29,700 nt of DNA, taken from positions 1 to 29,700 of the forward strand of contig JAWLFE010000035.1 of the NCBI GenBank assembly GCA_041685735.1. The letters run 5' to 3'. The notes below the pieces were generated by a model. That model was not told the origin of the DNA and ran no database searches. It saw only the letters and a program-made list of their open reading frames with translations. Shown here piece after piece: positions 1 through 6,807 of this stretch. This stretch comes from CSSed11-175R1 sp041685735 (GTDB lineage: Bacteria > Actinomycetota > Nitriliruptoria > Nitriliruptorales > Nitriliruptoraceae). The number at the start of each line of letters is the position of its first letter. Within the stretch, counting starts at the first letter, position 1. Position numbers and translations under genes: made by a program.

Positions 1-63
1 GCTCGCGCTGCACTGACCCACCCTGCCGAATCGGTGATTCCACTTCTGCGGAAGCGCCGGTGA

Positions 64-222
64 GAACCGTTCCCGAACATCGCTGTATCCGCCGTGTTGT
101 CCCCCGAGTGGTGGTCCGTGGACGAACTGCGCTGCTTCCTCGATCACGCCATCGACGACGAGCTCGACGCAGCCTGGCTCCTGTTCGCGACGACCGGTGC
201 CCGCACCAGCGAGGTGGCCGGC
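64..222 (+). pseudogene. Tyrosine recombinase (phage-type integrase) remnant
   Basis: The frame starting at 64 is open to a stop at 262..264. It encodes LSPEWWSVDEL, then CFLDHAIDDELDAAWLLFATTGAR and SEVAG. This is the start of a tyrosine-recombinase catalytic domain: the family reads roughly W-[ST]-x-E-E-L-x-x-F-L, then A-x-x-L-L-x-x-T-G-x-R-x-G-E-[LV]-x-G-L, where the Arg after TG is catalytic. Homology ends at about 222, after VAG; the His-x-x-Arg box and the catalytic Tyr are absent. The normal Arg-[RG]-G-E reads Arg-Thr-Ser-Glu. Upstream there is a stop at 61..63, so no N-terminal SAM-like domain remains. About 50 recognisable residues survive of a protein usually 350-400 aa long. The fragment call is fairly secure; the exact ends are not. 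Confidence 0.6.
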
Positions 223-641
223 CGATCACCCGTGGTCACCTCACCCTCATCGCCGAACTGCTGAGCGCCGGTGAACTCGAGGCCGTGGCCAGCCACGCGC
301 GGATCGTGACCGCCCGGCATGAACGCCGAGCCCGCGTGCGATCACTTGCCACCCTGCGGGCGCGCCTCATACACGGTGGCGTCGACGAGCTGCTGATCGA
401 GTCACGCGGACACCGCGATATCGAGGACGACCGGCCGCTGCTCGACTGCCGCCGAGACGGCGTCATCGCATCAGATCTGCTCTGGCGCCACGATCGGCCC
501 CACGACGAACCGCTCCTCTGGCTCCCCGACGCACTCGCCGGCGTCCTCGGCGGCCATCTCCTGGGTCAGGAGGAGCATGGCTACCTCGAGATGCTGCCGA
601 TCGGCACCATCGACCGGGTGACGGACCCCGGCGAGTTCTAG
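223..641 (+). pseudogene. C-terminal part of a hypothetical protein, fused to integrase debris
   Basis: From about 223 to the TAG at 639..641 a different frame from the integrase fragment looks genuinely coding. It gives about 138 residues with balanced composition: helical LTLIAELLSAGELEAV, a charged segment with ELLIESRGHRD, and a hydrophobic LLWLPDALAGVLGGHLLG near the C terminus. The Glu-Ser-Arg, a later Asp and the Trp/Leu-rich PDALAGVL segment recall C-terminal parts of RNase-H-fold hypothetical proteins such as DUF3800, but I cannot assign it securely. The same frame can be read upstream to 60, but there it only shadows the integrase fragment and is Arg-rich, which suggests a deletion joined two genes at about 222. 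No start codon with a ribosome binding site is visible at the junction. Confidence 0.4.
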
Positions 642-722
642 AGATGCGCATGGCCCCGAACGCCGCAGATGTCAACGCGCCCGTCCACAGCCACGCGGTG
701 CTTGCAGGAACTCGGAGCTCGC

Positions 723-755
723 GTGTCCACGACCTGTCCACGACGTGTCCACGGG
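723..755. repeat. Three tandem 11-bp direct repeats (TGTCCACGAC core)
   Basis: TGTCCACGAC occurs at 724..733 and 735..744, and TGTCCACG at 746..753, in exact 11-bp register, about one helical turn. They lie in the 139-bp non-coding stretch between the hypothetical fragment and the NYN gene, about 500 bp from the integrase remnant. Helically phased short repeats near an integrase gene are compatible with arm-type integrase sites or another protein-binding array. That role is inference. Confidence 0.5.
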
Positions 756-760
756 CGCGA

Positions 761-778
761 TGCGGATGCGTTTCCGCA
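761..778 (-). terminator. Possible hairpin terminator after the NYN gene
   Basis: TGCGGA (761..766) and TCCGCA (773..778) form a perfect 6-bp inverted repeat with a 6-nt loop, starting 3 bp beyond the stop codon of the minus-strand NYN gene. There is no T tract, so it is at most a weak or Rho-assisted terminator or a 3'-end stabilising hairpin. Confidence 0.3.
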
Positions 779-780
779 GG

Positions 781-1911
781 TCAGGAGCTCTTTTCGCCCT
801 CTTCGACGTAGAGGTAGTACTCCTGGTCCTCGTCCTCCCAGTCCATCTCGACGATGTCCTTGGTGACGGCCGCCTTGCAGAACTGCAGGAAGCCGGAGTA
901 GCCGAGGTCCTTCTCGGAGAACTCGGGCTCACGCTTGCGCAACTGGTCCTTGAGTCCAGACAGCGGCGGGTCTCCACCGAGCTCGACCATGAGTTCCTTG
1001 ACGGTGGTGCGCAACAGCTGGAAGGCACCGTCCTCGTCGCGCGGCGCGGAGGGGAAGTCGACCTCGGGGTCGCCGGGTGCCGGGCCGTCGTTGAGCGTGA
1101 TGACCTTGTTGTCCGCGAGGTGGCGCAGGAGCTCCCGGAAACCCCGGAAGCCGTAGTCCCCCTCGTTGAACGTCGGATCCTTGCGCAGCAGGGCACGCTT
1201 GAGGTTGGACGCCTGGACGGCCCCGGCGGTCGAGGACTGGATCCCCGACAGCGTGCGGGTGAGCAGCCGCTCGAGCTGCCGCAGATCCTGCTTCTGTGAG
1301 GACTTCTTGGGCTTGGCCCCGTCCTTGGCCCCGGGCTTGTCGCCGGACGCCTTGGACTTGGACGCCCCACCACCGGAGGACGACTTCTTGGGGCGGCCCT
1401 GACCGCCACCCCCGCGGGGCTCGCGCAGCGGGATGCCCTCGAGCCGGTCGTAGAAGATGAACTCGTCGCAGGCCGGCGGCAGCATGGCCGAGGTGGAACC
1501 CTTCAGCCCGACCCCGATGACCCGCTTGTTCAGCTCACGGAGCTTGCTCACGAGCGGGGTGAAGTCCGAGTCACCGGACACGATGACGAACGTCGACACG
1601 AAATCACGCGTCAGGGCGAGTTCCATGGCGTCGACCGCCATCTGGATGTCGGCGGCGTTCTTGCGCACGGAGTCCGAGCGCTGCGGGATCTCGATGAGTT
1701 CCACGTTGGCATCGACCATGCCACGACGGTCCTCGCGGAACAGGTTCCAGTCCGCGTAGGCACGTCGGGTGATGAGTCGCCCCCGTTCAGCGAGCGCATC
1801 GAGCAGCGGCTTCGGATCGAATCGGTAGCCGATGTCGCGGGCCCCGATCGCCACGTTCTCGTGGTCGACGTACAGGGCGAGGCGTTCTTCGGCGGGATCA
1901 TAAGTAGACAT
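781..1911 (-). CDS. NYN-domain RNase-like protein with two OST-HTH/LOTUS domains
   Basis: A 376-aa protein if the ATG at 1909..1911 is used. A GTG nine bases further out is the alternative; ACTAGGG lies about 7 nt upstream of the ATG. Residues 10-160 are a NYN (LabA/DUF88, PIN-like) domain with the expected acidic residues: Asp16 in YVDHEN, Asp88 and Asp94 in ADIQMAVD, and Asp114/Asp116 in SGDSDF. Residues 165-208 are a Gly/Lys/Ser-rich linker, probably disordered. Residues 209-278 and 292-372 look like two OST-HTH (LOTUS) winged-helix repeats, each with a [DG]-x-G-[FY]-x-G-F signature (GDYGFRGF, DLGYSGF). The family is expected to bind and cut RNA in the cytoplasm using metal ions; the target is unknown. 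The gene is 83 bp downstream of the HAD gene on the same strand, so read-through is possible. Confidence 0.85.
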   Translation of the reverse strand: MSTYDPAEERLALYVDHENVAIGARDIGYRFDPKPLLDALAERGRLITRRAYADWNLFREDRRGMVDANVELIEIPQRSDSVRKNAADIQMAVDAMELALTRDFVSTFVIVSGDSDFTPLVSKLRELNKRVIGVGLKGSTSAMLPPACDEFIFYDRLEGIPLREPRGGGGQGRPKKSSSGGGASKSKASGDKPGAKDGAKPKKSSQKQDLRQLERLLTRTLSGIQSSTAGAVQASNLKRALLRKDPTFNEGDYGFRGFRELLRHLADNKVITLNDGPAPGDPEVDFPSAPRDEDGAFQLLRTTVKELMVELGGDPPLSGLKDQLRKREPEFSEKDLGYSGFLQFCKAAVTKDIVEMDWEDEDQEYYLYVEEGEKSS

Positions 1912-1994
1912 GCACGGCACCCTAGTGGCTCAGCGCCCGGTTCCCGCACGTCCGGAAGCCCACCGACGCCCGCCCGCAGGACAACGCCGACCCG

Positions 1995-2639
1995 TCAGGA
2001 TGGCAGGAGCTCGATCCCCAGGAACCCCGATACGGCCGCCGCCGTTGCCACATCGTCACCGTCGTGCAGGACCGCGAACATCCCGAGCTCCCGTGCAACC
2101 TCGACGTTGCGAGGCAGATCGTCGACGAAGGCGCACTGCTCCGGCGTCCTGCTCGTGCGCTCACAGGCGAGGTGGTAGATCGCCGGGTCCGGCTTGCGTC
2201 GACCCACCTCGCCGGAGATCACCAGCGTGTCGAAGTGCTCGTCGAGCGCGGCTCGCGGGTAGGTCTCGGTCCCCCAGGAGTTCGACAGCAGCCCCGTGGT
2301 CACACCCGCCGCCCGCGCCTGCCGAGCGACCTGCCACAGACCACCGGCCGGCGCCAACGCCTCGAAGAAGCCGGCCACCAGGTGACCTCCCTGCACGTCG
2401 TGCCCGTCGTCCCGGAGGAGAGCGGTCAGTCGGTCATCGAACACCTCGACGGTGATCTCGCCACGCTCCAGCGCGCCGATCAGACCGCCGCCGGCGGTTC
2501 GAGACGCTGCGACCAGGACCTCGAAGCTCCGCCCCACGGGGATGCCCATCCGTCGCTCGAACGCAGCGAAGGAGCCCTGGATCGACCCGGTCAGCACCCC
2601 GCCGTAGTCCAACAGCAGGGCCTTCGAGGTGGCACTCAT
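1995..2639 (-). CDS. HAD-superfamily hydrolase-like protein
   Basis: A 214-aa protein starting at ATG 2637..2639, with GGAGG 7 nt upstream. HAD motifs are in order: motif I LLDYGGVLT (nucleophile Asp11), motif II LLSNS (Ser119), motif III Lys149 in GRRKPDP, and motif IV FVDD (Asp173/174). Length and a helical cap at about 20-90 fit the HAD-IA group related to the N-terminal domain of soluble epoxide hydrolase. The second Asp of motif I (DxD), the acid/base in phosphatases, is Gly13 here, so classical phosphatase activity is uncertain. The start overlaps the stop of the upstream APH gene by 4 bp (ATGA), so the two are translationally coupled. The substrate is unknown. Confidence 0.85.
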   Translation of the reverse strand: MSATSKALLLDYGGVLTGSIQGSFAAFERRMGIPVGRSFEVLVAASRTAGGGLIGALERGEITVEVFDDRLTALLRDDGHDVQGGHLVAGFFEALAPAGGLWQVARQARAAGVTTGLLSNSWGTETYPRAALDEHFDTLVISGEVGRRKPDPAIYHLACERTSRTPEQCAFVDDLPRNVEVARELGMFAVLHDGDDVATAAAVSGFLGIELLPS

Positions 2640-3670
2640 CCACCGACCTCCGCGACCGCGTCCCGAGCCCGCTCCCCCAGGGCCAGCACGAGCTCGCCGT
2701 AGAGCTCGTGGCTGCCGTCGGTCTCGCCGTACGCACCGGAGGCGTAGCGGCCGTAGACACCCTCGAGGATGCAGGCGAGCTTCCAGTACCCGAACGCGAC
2801 GTAGTAACCGATGCCATCGAGGTCGCGGCCCGACGCCGTCGCGTAGCGCTCGATCAGGTCCGAGCGGCTGGCGAACCCCTCGACCGAGGTCGGCGCATCC
2901 GGGAGCACACGCAGCTGTTCGCCCGGCTCGGTCCAGTACACCAGCAGCAGCCCGACATCCGCCAGCGGATCGCCGAGCGTCGTCAGCTCCCAGTCCAGGA
3001 CCGCCTGCACGCTGCCGGTCGCCGGATCGACCATCACGTTGTCGAGCCGGTAGTCCCCGTGCACGATGCTGACCGACCCCTGGGGTGGGACCGCCGCTGC
3101 GAGCCGCGCGTGCACCTCGTCCAACACCGGGAGCTCACGGGTCCGGCCCTTCTCCAGCTGGCCGTGCCACCGACGCAACTGCCGTTCGAGGTAACCGTCG
3201 CGACGCGACAACTCCCCCAGCCCCACCGCATCGACGTCCACGTCGTGGAGGCGCACGAGGACGTCGACGAGGTCCTGCGACACGGCGGCCCGCGTCGCGA
3301 CCGTCAGGTGCTGCTCCGCGGCGGCTGCATCGCGGATCACCTCGCCCTCCACGAACCGCATCACGTAGAAGGGAGCGCCGGAGACCTCGGCGTCCTCCTC
3401 GAGGCCGACACACGCCGGGACCGGGACCGGGGCCGACGAGAGGGCGCTGATGATGCGGTGCTCGCGTGCCATGTCGTGTGCGGACGCCAGGACGCCGTGC
3501 AGTGGCGGACGCCGCAGGATCACCCGACGTCCCTGTCGATCCTCCACCCGGTAGGTCAGGTTCGAGCGACCGCCCTGGATCAGGTGGAACGCCAGCGGCG
3601 GCTCGAGCTCCGTGCGCTCCTGTAGCCAGGTGGTCACCTGCGGGACCGCGATGCCATCGACCTCGCTCAC
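2636..3670 (-). CDS. APH-family phosphotransferase (ACAD10/11 kinase-like)
   Basis: A 344-aa protein from GTG 3668..3670, chosen because GGAGGG lies 7 nt upstream; the open frame extends further but is Arg-rich and not protein-like. It is a protein-kinase-fold phosphotransferase: nucleotide loop IQGGRSNLTY (31-40), VILRRPP (50-56), catalytic HGDYRLDN (204-211; Asp206, Asn211) and the metal-binding DWE (226-228) followed by GDPLADVG. The pattern matches the aminoglycoside-phosphotransferase-like domain found in ACAD10/ACAD11 and their bacterial stand-alone relatives, not drug-resistance enzymes. In mammals ACAD10/11 phosphorylate 4-hydroxy-acyl-CoAs, so a 4-hydroxy-fatty-acid role is possible here but is only inferred. 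It is first in a two-gene unit with the HAD gene and divergent from the MFS gene. Confidence 0.82.
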   Translation of the reverse strand: MSEVDGIAVPQVTTWLQERTELEPPLAFHLIQGGRSNLTYRVEDRQGRRVILRRPPLHGVLASAHDMAREHRIISALSSAPVPVPACVGLEEDAEVSGAPFYVMRFVEGEVIRDAAAAEQHLTVATRAAVSQDLVDVLVRLHDVDVDAVGLGELSRRDGYLERQLRRWHGQLEKGRTRELPVLDEVHARLAAAVPPQGSVSIVHGDYRLDNVMVDPATGSVQAVLDWELTTLGDPLADVGLLLVYWTEPGEQLRVLPDAPTSVEGFASRSDLIERYATASGRDLDGIGYYVAFGYWKLACILEGVYGRYASGAYGETDGSHELYGELVLALGERARDAVAEVGG

Positions 3671-3696
3671 CTGCACACCCTCCCTCGGTCGGTGGA

Positions 3697-3715
3697 GCGT
3701 GGCACGTCGCCACGC
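3697..3715. promoter_or_regulatory. 7-bp inverted repeat between divergent genes, candidate operator
   Basis: GCGTGGC (3697..3703) and GCCACGC (3709..3715) are perfect inverted repeats around ACGTC. They lie in the 137-bp gap between the kinase gene start and the MFS gene start, 26 bp outside the kinase start codon. The site could be a dimeric-regulator operator or a leader hairpin of the kinase transcript. On the MFS side, TAGCTT (about 3771..3776) could be a -10 element; no convincing -35 was seen. Confidence 0.35.
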
Positions 3716-3807
3716 CCAGGCCAAGCCGACCGGGATCCACGTCCGCGCCGACCGGCCGCGACCGGCCGGTAGCTTGGACGCAGATCCCGCGACGAGGAGG
3801 CGATCTG

Positions 3808-5265
3808 GTGGCACGCAGCCGTGGTTCACGCCATGCGCCGGTCACCGCCTTCCCGACCAGGGTCTACCGTCGTCGCAGCCCCCTCGGGCGGGTTGGACGC
3901 GCCAGCGTCACCCGCCTGTCGGGCAGTGTGCGGTCGCTGTTCGCCACTGGCGGCCGGGGCTTCCATGACCTCGCGATGACCCAGGTCTTCAGCACCGGTG
4001 CGGACACCCTGGTCGCGCTCGGGTTGGCCGGCACCCTGTTCTTCTCCGTGCCATCGGCCGAGGCACGCGCCAACGTCGTGCTGTACCTGCTGCTCACGGT
4101 CGCCCCGTTCGCCGTGATCGGGCCCACCCTCGGCCGGATCCTCGACCGCACCCCCGCCTCGACGCGGACCTTCCTGGTCGGTGCCGCGGCGGGGCGGGCG
4201 ATCCTCGCCCTGTCGCTGGCGATCATCCCGGAGTCGTGGTGGCTGTTCCCGGCGGCGTTCGGGTTGCTGGTGCTGTCACGCGTCCACGGGATCACCCGCA
4301 ACTCGCTGCTACCGCTGGCGTTGGACGCCCCCCGTGCGCTGGTCGCCGCGAACGCGCGCCTGGCCTGGATCGGCATGCTCGCTGGCGCCGTCGCGGCCGG
4401 CGTGGGCGTCCTGGCGGCCCTGGTGATCGATGTCCGTGGACCACTGGCGTTGGCGGCGGTCTCCGCGGCCATGGCGGCGTGGCTCGGACGGCGGCTGCCG
4501 GCACCCGACGGCAGCGGTGTGCACCACGACCCGGACGATCCACTACCGGGGCTCCGACTCCAACGATCGGTCCGCATGGCACGCCTGGCCACAGCCGGGG
4601 TCCGCACCTTCAACGGCTTCCTGCTGCTGCTGATGGCGTTCGCCCTGCGCGAGATCGATGCCAGCCTCCTCGACTTCGGCGCGCTGCTCGGGGCAGCGGG
4701 TGCCGGTTTCGCGATCGCGTCGCGAGCGGTCCCGGTCCTGGAGCGCCGGTCCAGCGAGGAGCCGATGGTCGTCGCCGCGCTCGCCATCACGGCGGCGGCG
4801 GCGTTCTCAGCCGGCCAATGGTTCGGCCTGACCGCGGCCGCCCTCACCGCCGGCCTGGCGGGGATCGCCTGGGGAACGGCCAAGCTGGCGTTCGACGGCC
4901 TGCTGCAGTCCACGGTTCCCGCCGAGCGACGGGGCGCCGCCTTCACCCGCAGCGAAACGCTGTTCTCCCTGGCCTTCGTGCTCGGCGCCATCATCCCGAC
5001 GGCCATCCCGATGCCGGCCGAGCTCGGCCTGGTGTTGACCGGGTTCGGTGCCCTGGCGGCCCAGATCGTCTACGTCATCGCCCTGCTGGTCCCGCCCGAA
5101 GGCCCGGCTGAGAGCCCGTCGTTGCCACCGGACGAGCCGCTGCCAACGGACGAGTCGATGGCGCCGGACGAACACATCGACGATCGCCAGATCGCCTTCG
5201 AACTCGACCCCGTCGACATCACCGATGACGGCACAGGATCGCAGCGGCCGCACGGACGCACCTGA
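3808..5265 (+). CDS. MFS transporter
   Basis: A 485-aa integral membrane protein. The start is GTG 3808..3810, with GAGGAGG at 3794..3800, 7 nt upstream; the open frame further upstream is antisense to the kinase gene and was rejected. After a basic N terminus of about 50 residues there are roughly 10-12 hydrophobic helices in two bundles, separated at about residue 230-250 by a polar loop with a HHDPDDP stretch. GRILDR after an early helix corresponds to the MFS loop 2-3 signature. The last 50 residues are hydrophilic and Asp/Glu/Pro-rich with repeated DEPLPTDE-like units, presumably a cytoplasmic tail. The substrate cannot be told; it belongs among drug/metabolite MFS proteins of the enterobactin-exporter-like kind. 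It is monocistronic and divergent from the kinase-HAD unit. Confidence 0.75.
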   Translation: MARSRGSRHAPVTAFPTRVYRRRSPLGRVGRASVTRLSGSVRSLFATGGRGFHDLAMTQVFSTGADTLVALGLAGTLFFSVPSAEARANVVLYLLLTVAPFAVIGPTLGRILDRTPASTRTFLVGAAAGRAILALSLAIIPESWWLFPAAFGLLVLSRVHGITRNSLLPLALDAPRALVAANARLAWIGMLAGAVAAGVGVLAALVIDVRGPLALAAVSAAMAAWLGRRLPAPDGSGVHHDPDDPLPGLRLQRSVRMARLATAGVRTFNGFLLLLMAFALREIDASLLDFGALLGAAGAGFAIASRAVPVLERRSSEEPMVVAALAITAAAAFSAGQWFGLTAAALTAGLAGIAWGTAKLAFDGLLQSTVPAERRGAAFTRSETLFSLAFVLGAIIPTAIPMPAELGLVLTGFGALAAQIVYVIALLVPPEGPAESPSLPPDEPLPTDESMAPDEHIDDRQIAFELDPVDITDDGTGSQRPHGRT

Positions 5266-5272
5266 ACCACGC

Positions 5273-5289
5273 CGCCGGACCTCCCGGCG
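5273..5289. terminator. Possible bidirectional terminator hairpin
   Basis: CGCCGG (5273..5278) pairs with CCGGCG (5284..5289) around a 5-nt loop in the 39-bp gap between two convergent genes, the MFS gene and the DsbA-like gene. The position is right for a shared terminator, but no T tract follows on either strand. Confidence 0.35.
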
Positions 5290-5304
5290 ACGGCCTGCAG
5301 ATCC

Positions 5305-5859
5305 TCAGAGCCCGGCCAACGCCCGCAGGTCGGCGTCCGGCAGTTCCGCGGACACCAGCGTGCCGTCGACCTCCAGGATCGGGACGCCGCCGATCCCCCG
5401 ACCGCGGTCGGCCGTCATCCGTTGCCGGACCGCGACCCGCGCGCCCGGATCCTGCAGGTGGGTCGCCACCTCGTCGGGGTCCAGGCCGGCACGTCGCGCC
5501 AGGCCGCCGAGGACCTCCGGTCGGTCGAGGGGGGCGTCCTCGGTCCAGTAGGCACGGAACACGACCGCACGCCACGCGGCACCGAGCCCCTGCGAGCCCG
5601 CGACGTCCCCGACGAGGTGGGCGGACAGGGTCGGGGGTCGCTGTGACGGGCGCCGGACCGTCAGACCCAACGACTCGGCGCGGTCCTGCCACCGTTCGAT
5701 CTCCTCGAGCTGGTCGAGCGTGACCGGCAGCGCCATGTCCACGCCCAGGGCATCGATGCCCTGGAACCCGACCGAACCGCCGGCATCCGCCAGTGCCTGC
5801 AGCCGCAGCGCCGCGACCGCTGCCGGCAGCGAGGTGTAGTCGAAGTGGACGATCAGCAT
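5305..5859 (-). CDS. DsbA-family thioredoxin-fold protein lacking CxxC
   Basis: A 184-aa protein from ATG 5857..5859, starting MLIVHFDY; the longer open frame upstream overlaps the sulfurtransferase gene antiparallel to sense and is not credible. It matches the DsbA/FrnE/2-hydroxychromene-2-carboxylate isomerase group: an N-terminal beta strand (residues 2-7), a helical insertion with AAWRAVVFRAYWTEDAPLDRP, and a C-terminal GIGGVPILEVDGTLVSA containing the cis-Pro (GVP) loop. Where FrnE-type proteins carry CPWC after the first strand, this one has YTSLPAA and no Cys, so a dithiol redox role is unlikely; a glutathione/thiol-conjugate isomerase-like or purely binding role is possible. There is no signal peptide, so it is cytoplasmic. 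It begins 10 bp after the sulfurtransferase stop, so they are one operon. Confidence 0.72.
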   Translation of the reverse strand: MLIVHFDYTSLPAAVAALRLQALADAGGSVGFQGIDALGVDMALPVTLDQLEEIERWQDRAESLGLTVRRPSQRPPTLSAHLVGDVAGSQGLGAAWRAVVFRAYWTEDAPLDRPEVLGGLARRAGLDPDEVATHLQDPGARVAVRQRMTADRGRGIGGVPILEVDGTLVSAELPDADLRALAGL

Positions 5860-5869
5860 GCCCCGAACG

Positions 5870-6739
5870 CTACTCCGTCCCCGTCGCTGCTTCCCGCCGC
5901 GGATCCGCACTCCAGGCCGACCACGAGCCCGGGAACAGCCGTCCCTGGATGCCGAGCTGCTCGAGGACGAGCAGGTCATGACAGGCCGCGACCCCCGACC
6001 CGCAGTAGGCAACGACCTCGCCGGCGTCCAGAGCACCAGCGGCCGCGTACCGCTCCGCCAACGCGGCACGGTCACGCAGTCGGCCGGAGCCATCCAGGTT
6101 GTCGGTCACCGACAGGTTGACCGCGCCTGGGATGTGGCCCGCCCGGGGATCGACCGGTTCGGTCCGCCCGGCGAACCTGGCCGGGTCCCGCGCGTCGAGG
6201 ACCGCCCCATCGGCCCGCCCGGCGATGCTTGCCGTCAGGTCACCGTCCGCCAGCCGGTCGACCGGCCAATCACGGACGGTACGGGTCACCGGGGTCCGCG
6301 TCACCGGCCCCACCTCGACCGGTCCGGTCCAGCCGGCCAGTCCCCCGTCCAGGACGGCGGCCGGCTGCCCGATCGCGCGCAGCATCCACACGATCCGGGA
6401 GGCGATGACGCCAGGGCCCTGGTCGTAGGCGACCACCACATCGGCATCGCCGACCCCGAGCTCACCGACCGCGGACGCGAACGCCTGCGGGTCCGGTAGC
6501 GGGTGACGTCCACCGGCCGGGGTCGGTGCACCTGCCGCGACCGTATCGAGGTCCAGGTAGACGGCACCCGGCAGGTGACCTGCCAGGTAGTCGTCGTACC
6601 CGAGGCTGCCGTCGAGCGCCCATCGCAGGTCCAGGACTACCGGCGGTGGCGTGGCCCCAGCCAGCCAGTCGGCCGACACGAACGGCTGGACGGCGGCGAT
6701 GGCCAACGGGTCCTCCAGCGGTCGTCCAACACGACCCAC
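5870..6739 (-). CDS. sseA: Tandem-rhodanese sulfurtransferase (thiosulfate/3-mercaptopyruvate type)
   Basis: Up to 289 aa with two rhodanese domains, about 18-145 and 165-285. The C-terminal domain is catalytic, with YCGSGVAAC and the persulfide Cys246; CG[ST]GV loops are typical of 3-mercaptopyruvate sulfurtransferases, whereas thiosulfate-preferring enzymes usually carry CRKG. The N-terminal domain is structural: Asp106 (AYDQGPG) replaces the Cys. The ends HIPGAV and AGHLPGAV are standard rhodanese strings. The start is uncertain. GTG 6737..6739 has no ribosome binding site, while TTG 6704..6706 has GGAGG 5 nt upstream and would give 278 aa. No signal peptide is seen. It is followed 10 bp later by the DsbA-like gene and is divergent from ppc. 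Confidence 0.85.
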   Translation of the reverse strand: MGRVGRPLEDPLAIAAVQPFVSADWLAGATPPPVVLDLRWALDGSLGYDDYLAGHLPGAVYLDLDTVAAGAPTPAGGRHPLPDPQAFASAVGELGVGDADVVVAYDQGPGVIASRIVWMLRAIGQPAAVLDGGLAGWTGPVEVGPVTRTPVTRTVRDWPVDRLADGDLTASIAGRADGAVLDARDPARFAGRTEPVDPRAGHIPGAVNLSVTDNLDGSGRLRDRAALAERYAAAGALDAGEVVAYCGSGVAACHDLLVLEQLGIQGRLFPGSWSAWSADPRREAATGTE

Positions 6740-6807
6740 CGTAGCGAGATGGCTTGCCGTAATCTGCGCCCCCGACCGACCAGCCGCCAGACGTCAGGCT
6801 CACGCTC

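Noticed and set aside
669..866. Short plus-strand frame after the repeat region
   Set aside because: Arg/Ser/Pro-rich, without a ribosome binding site, and overlapping the end of the NYN gene antisense; not protein-like.
2636..3670. Antibiotic resistance by the APH-family gene
   Set aside because: The motifs and the HAD partner point to the ACAD10/11-type metabolic kinases, not aminoglycoside kinases.
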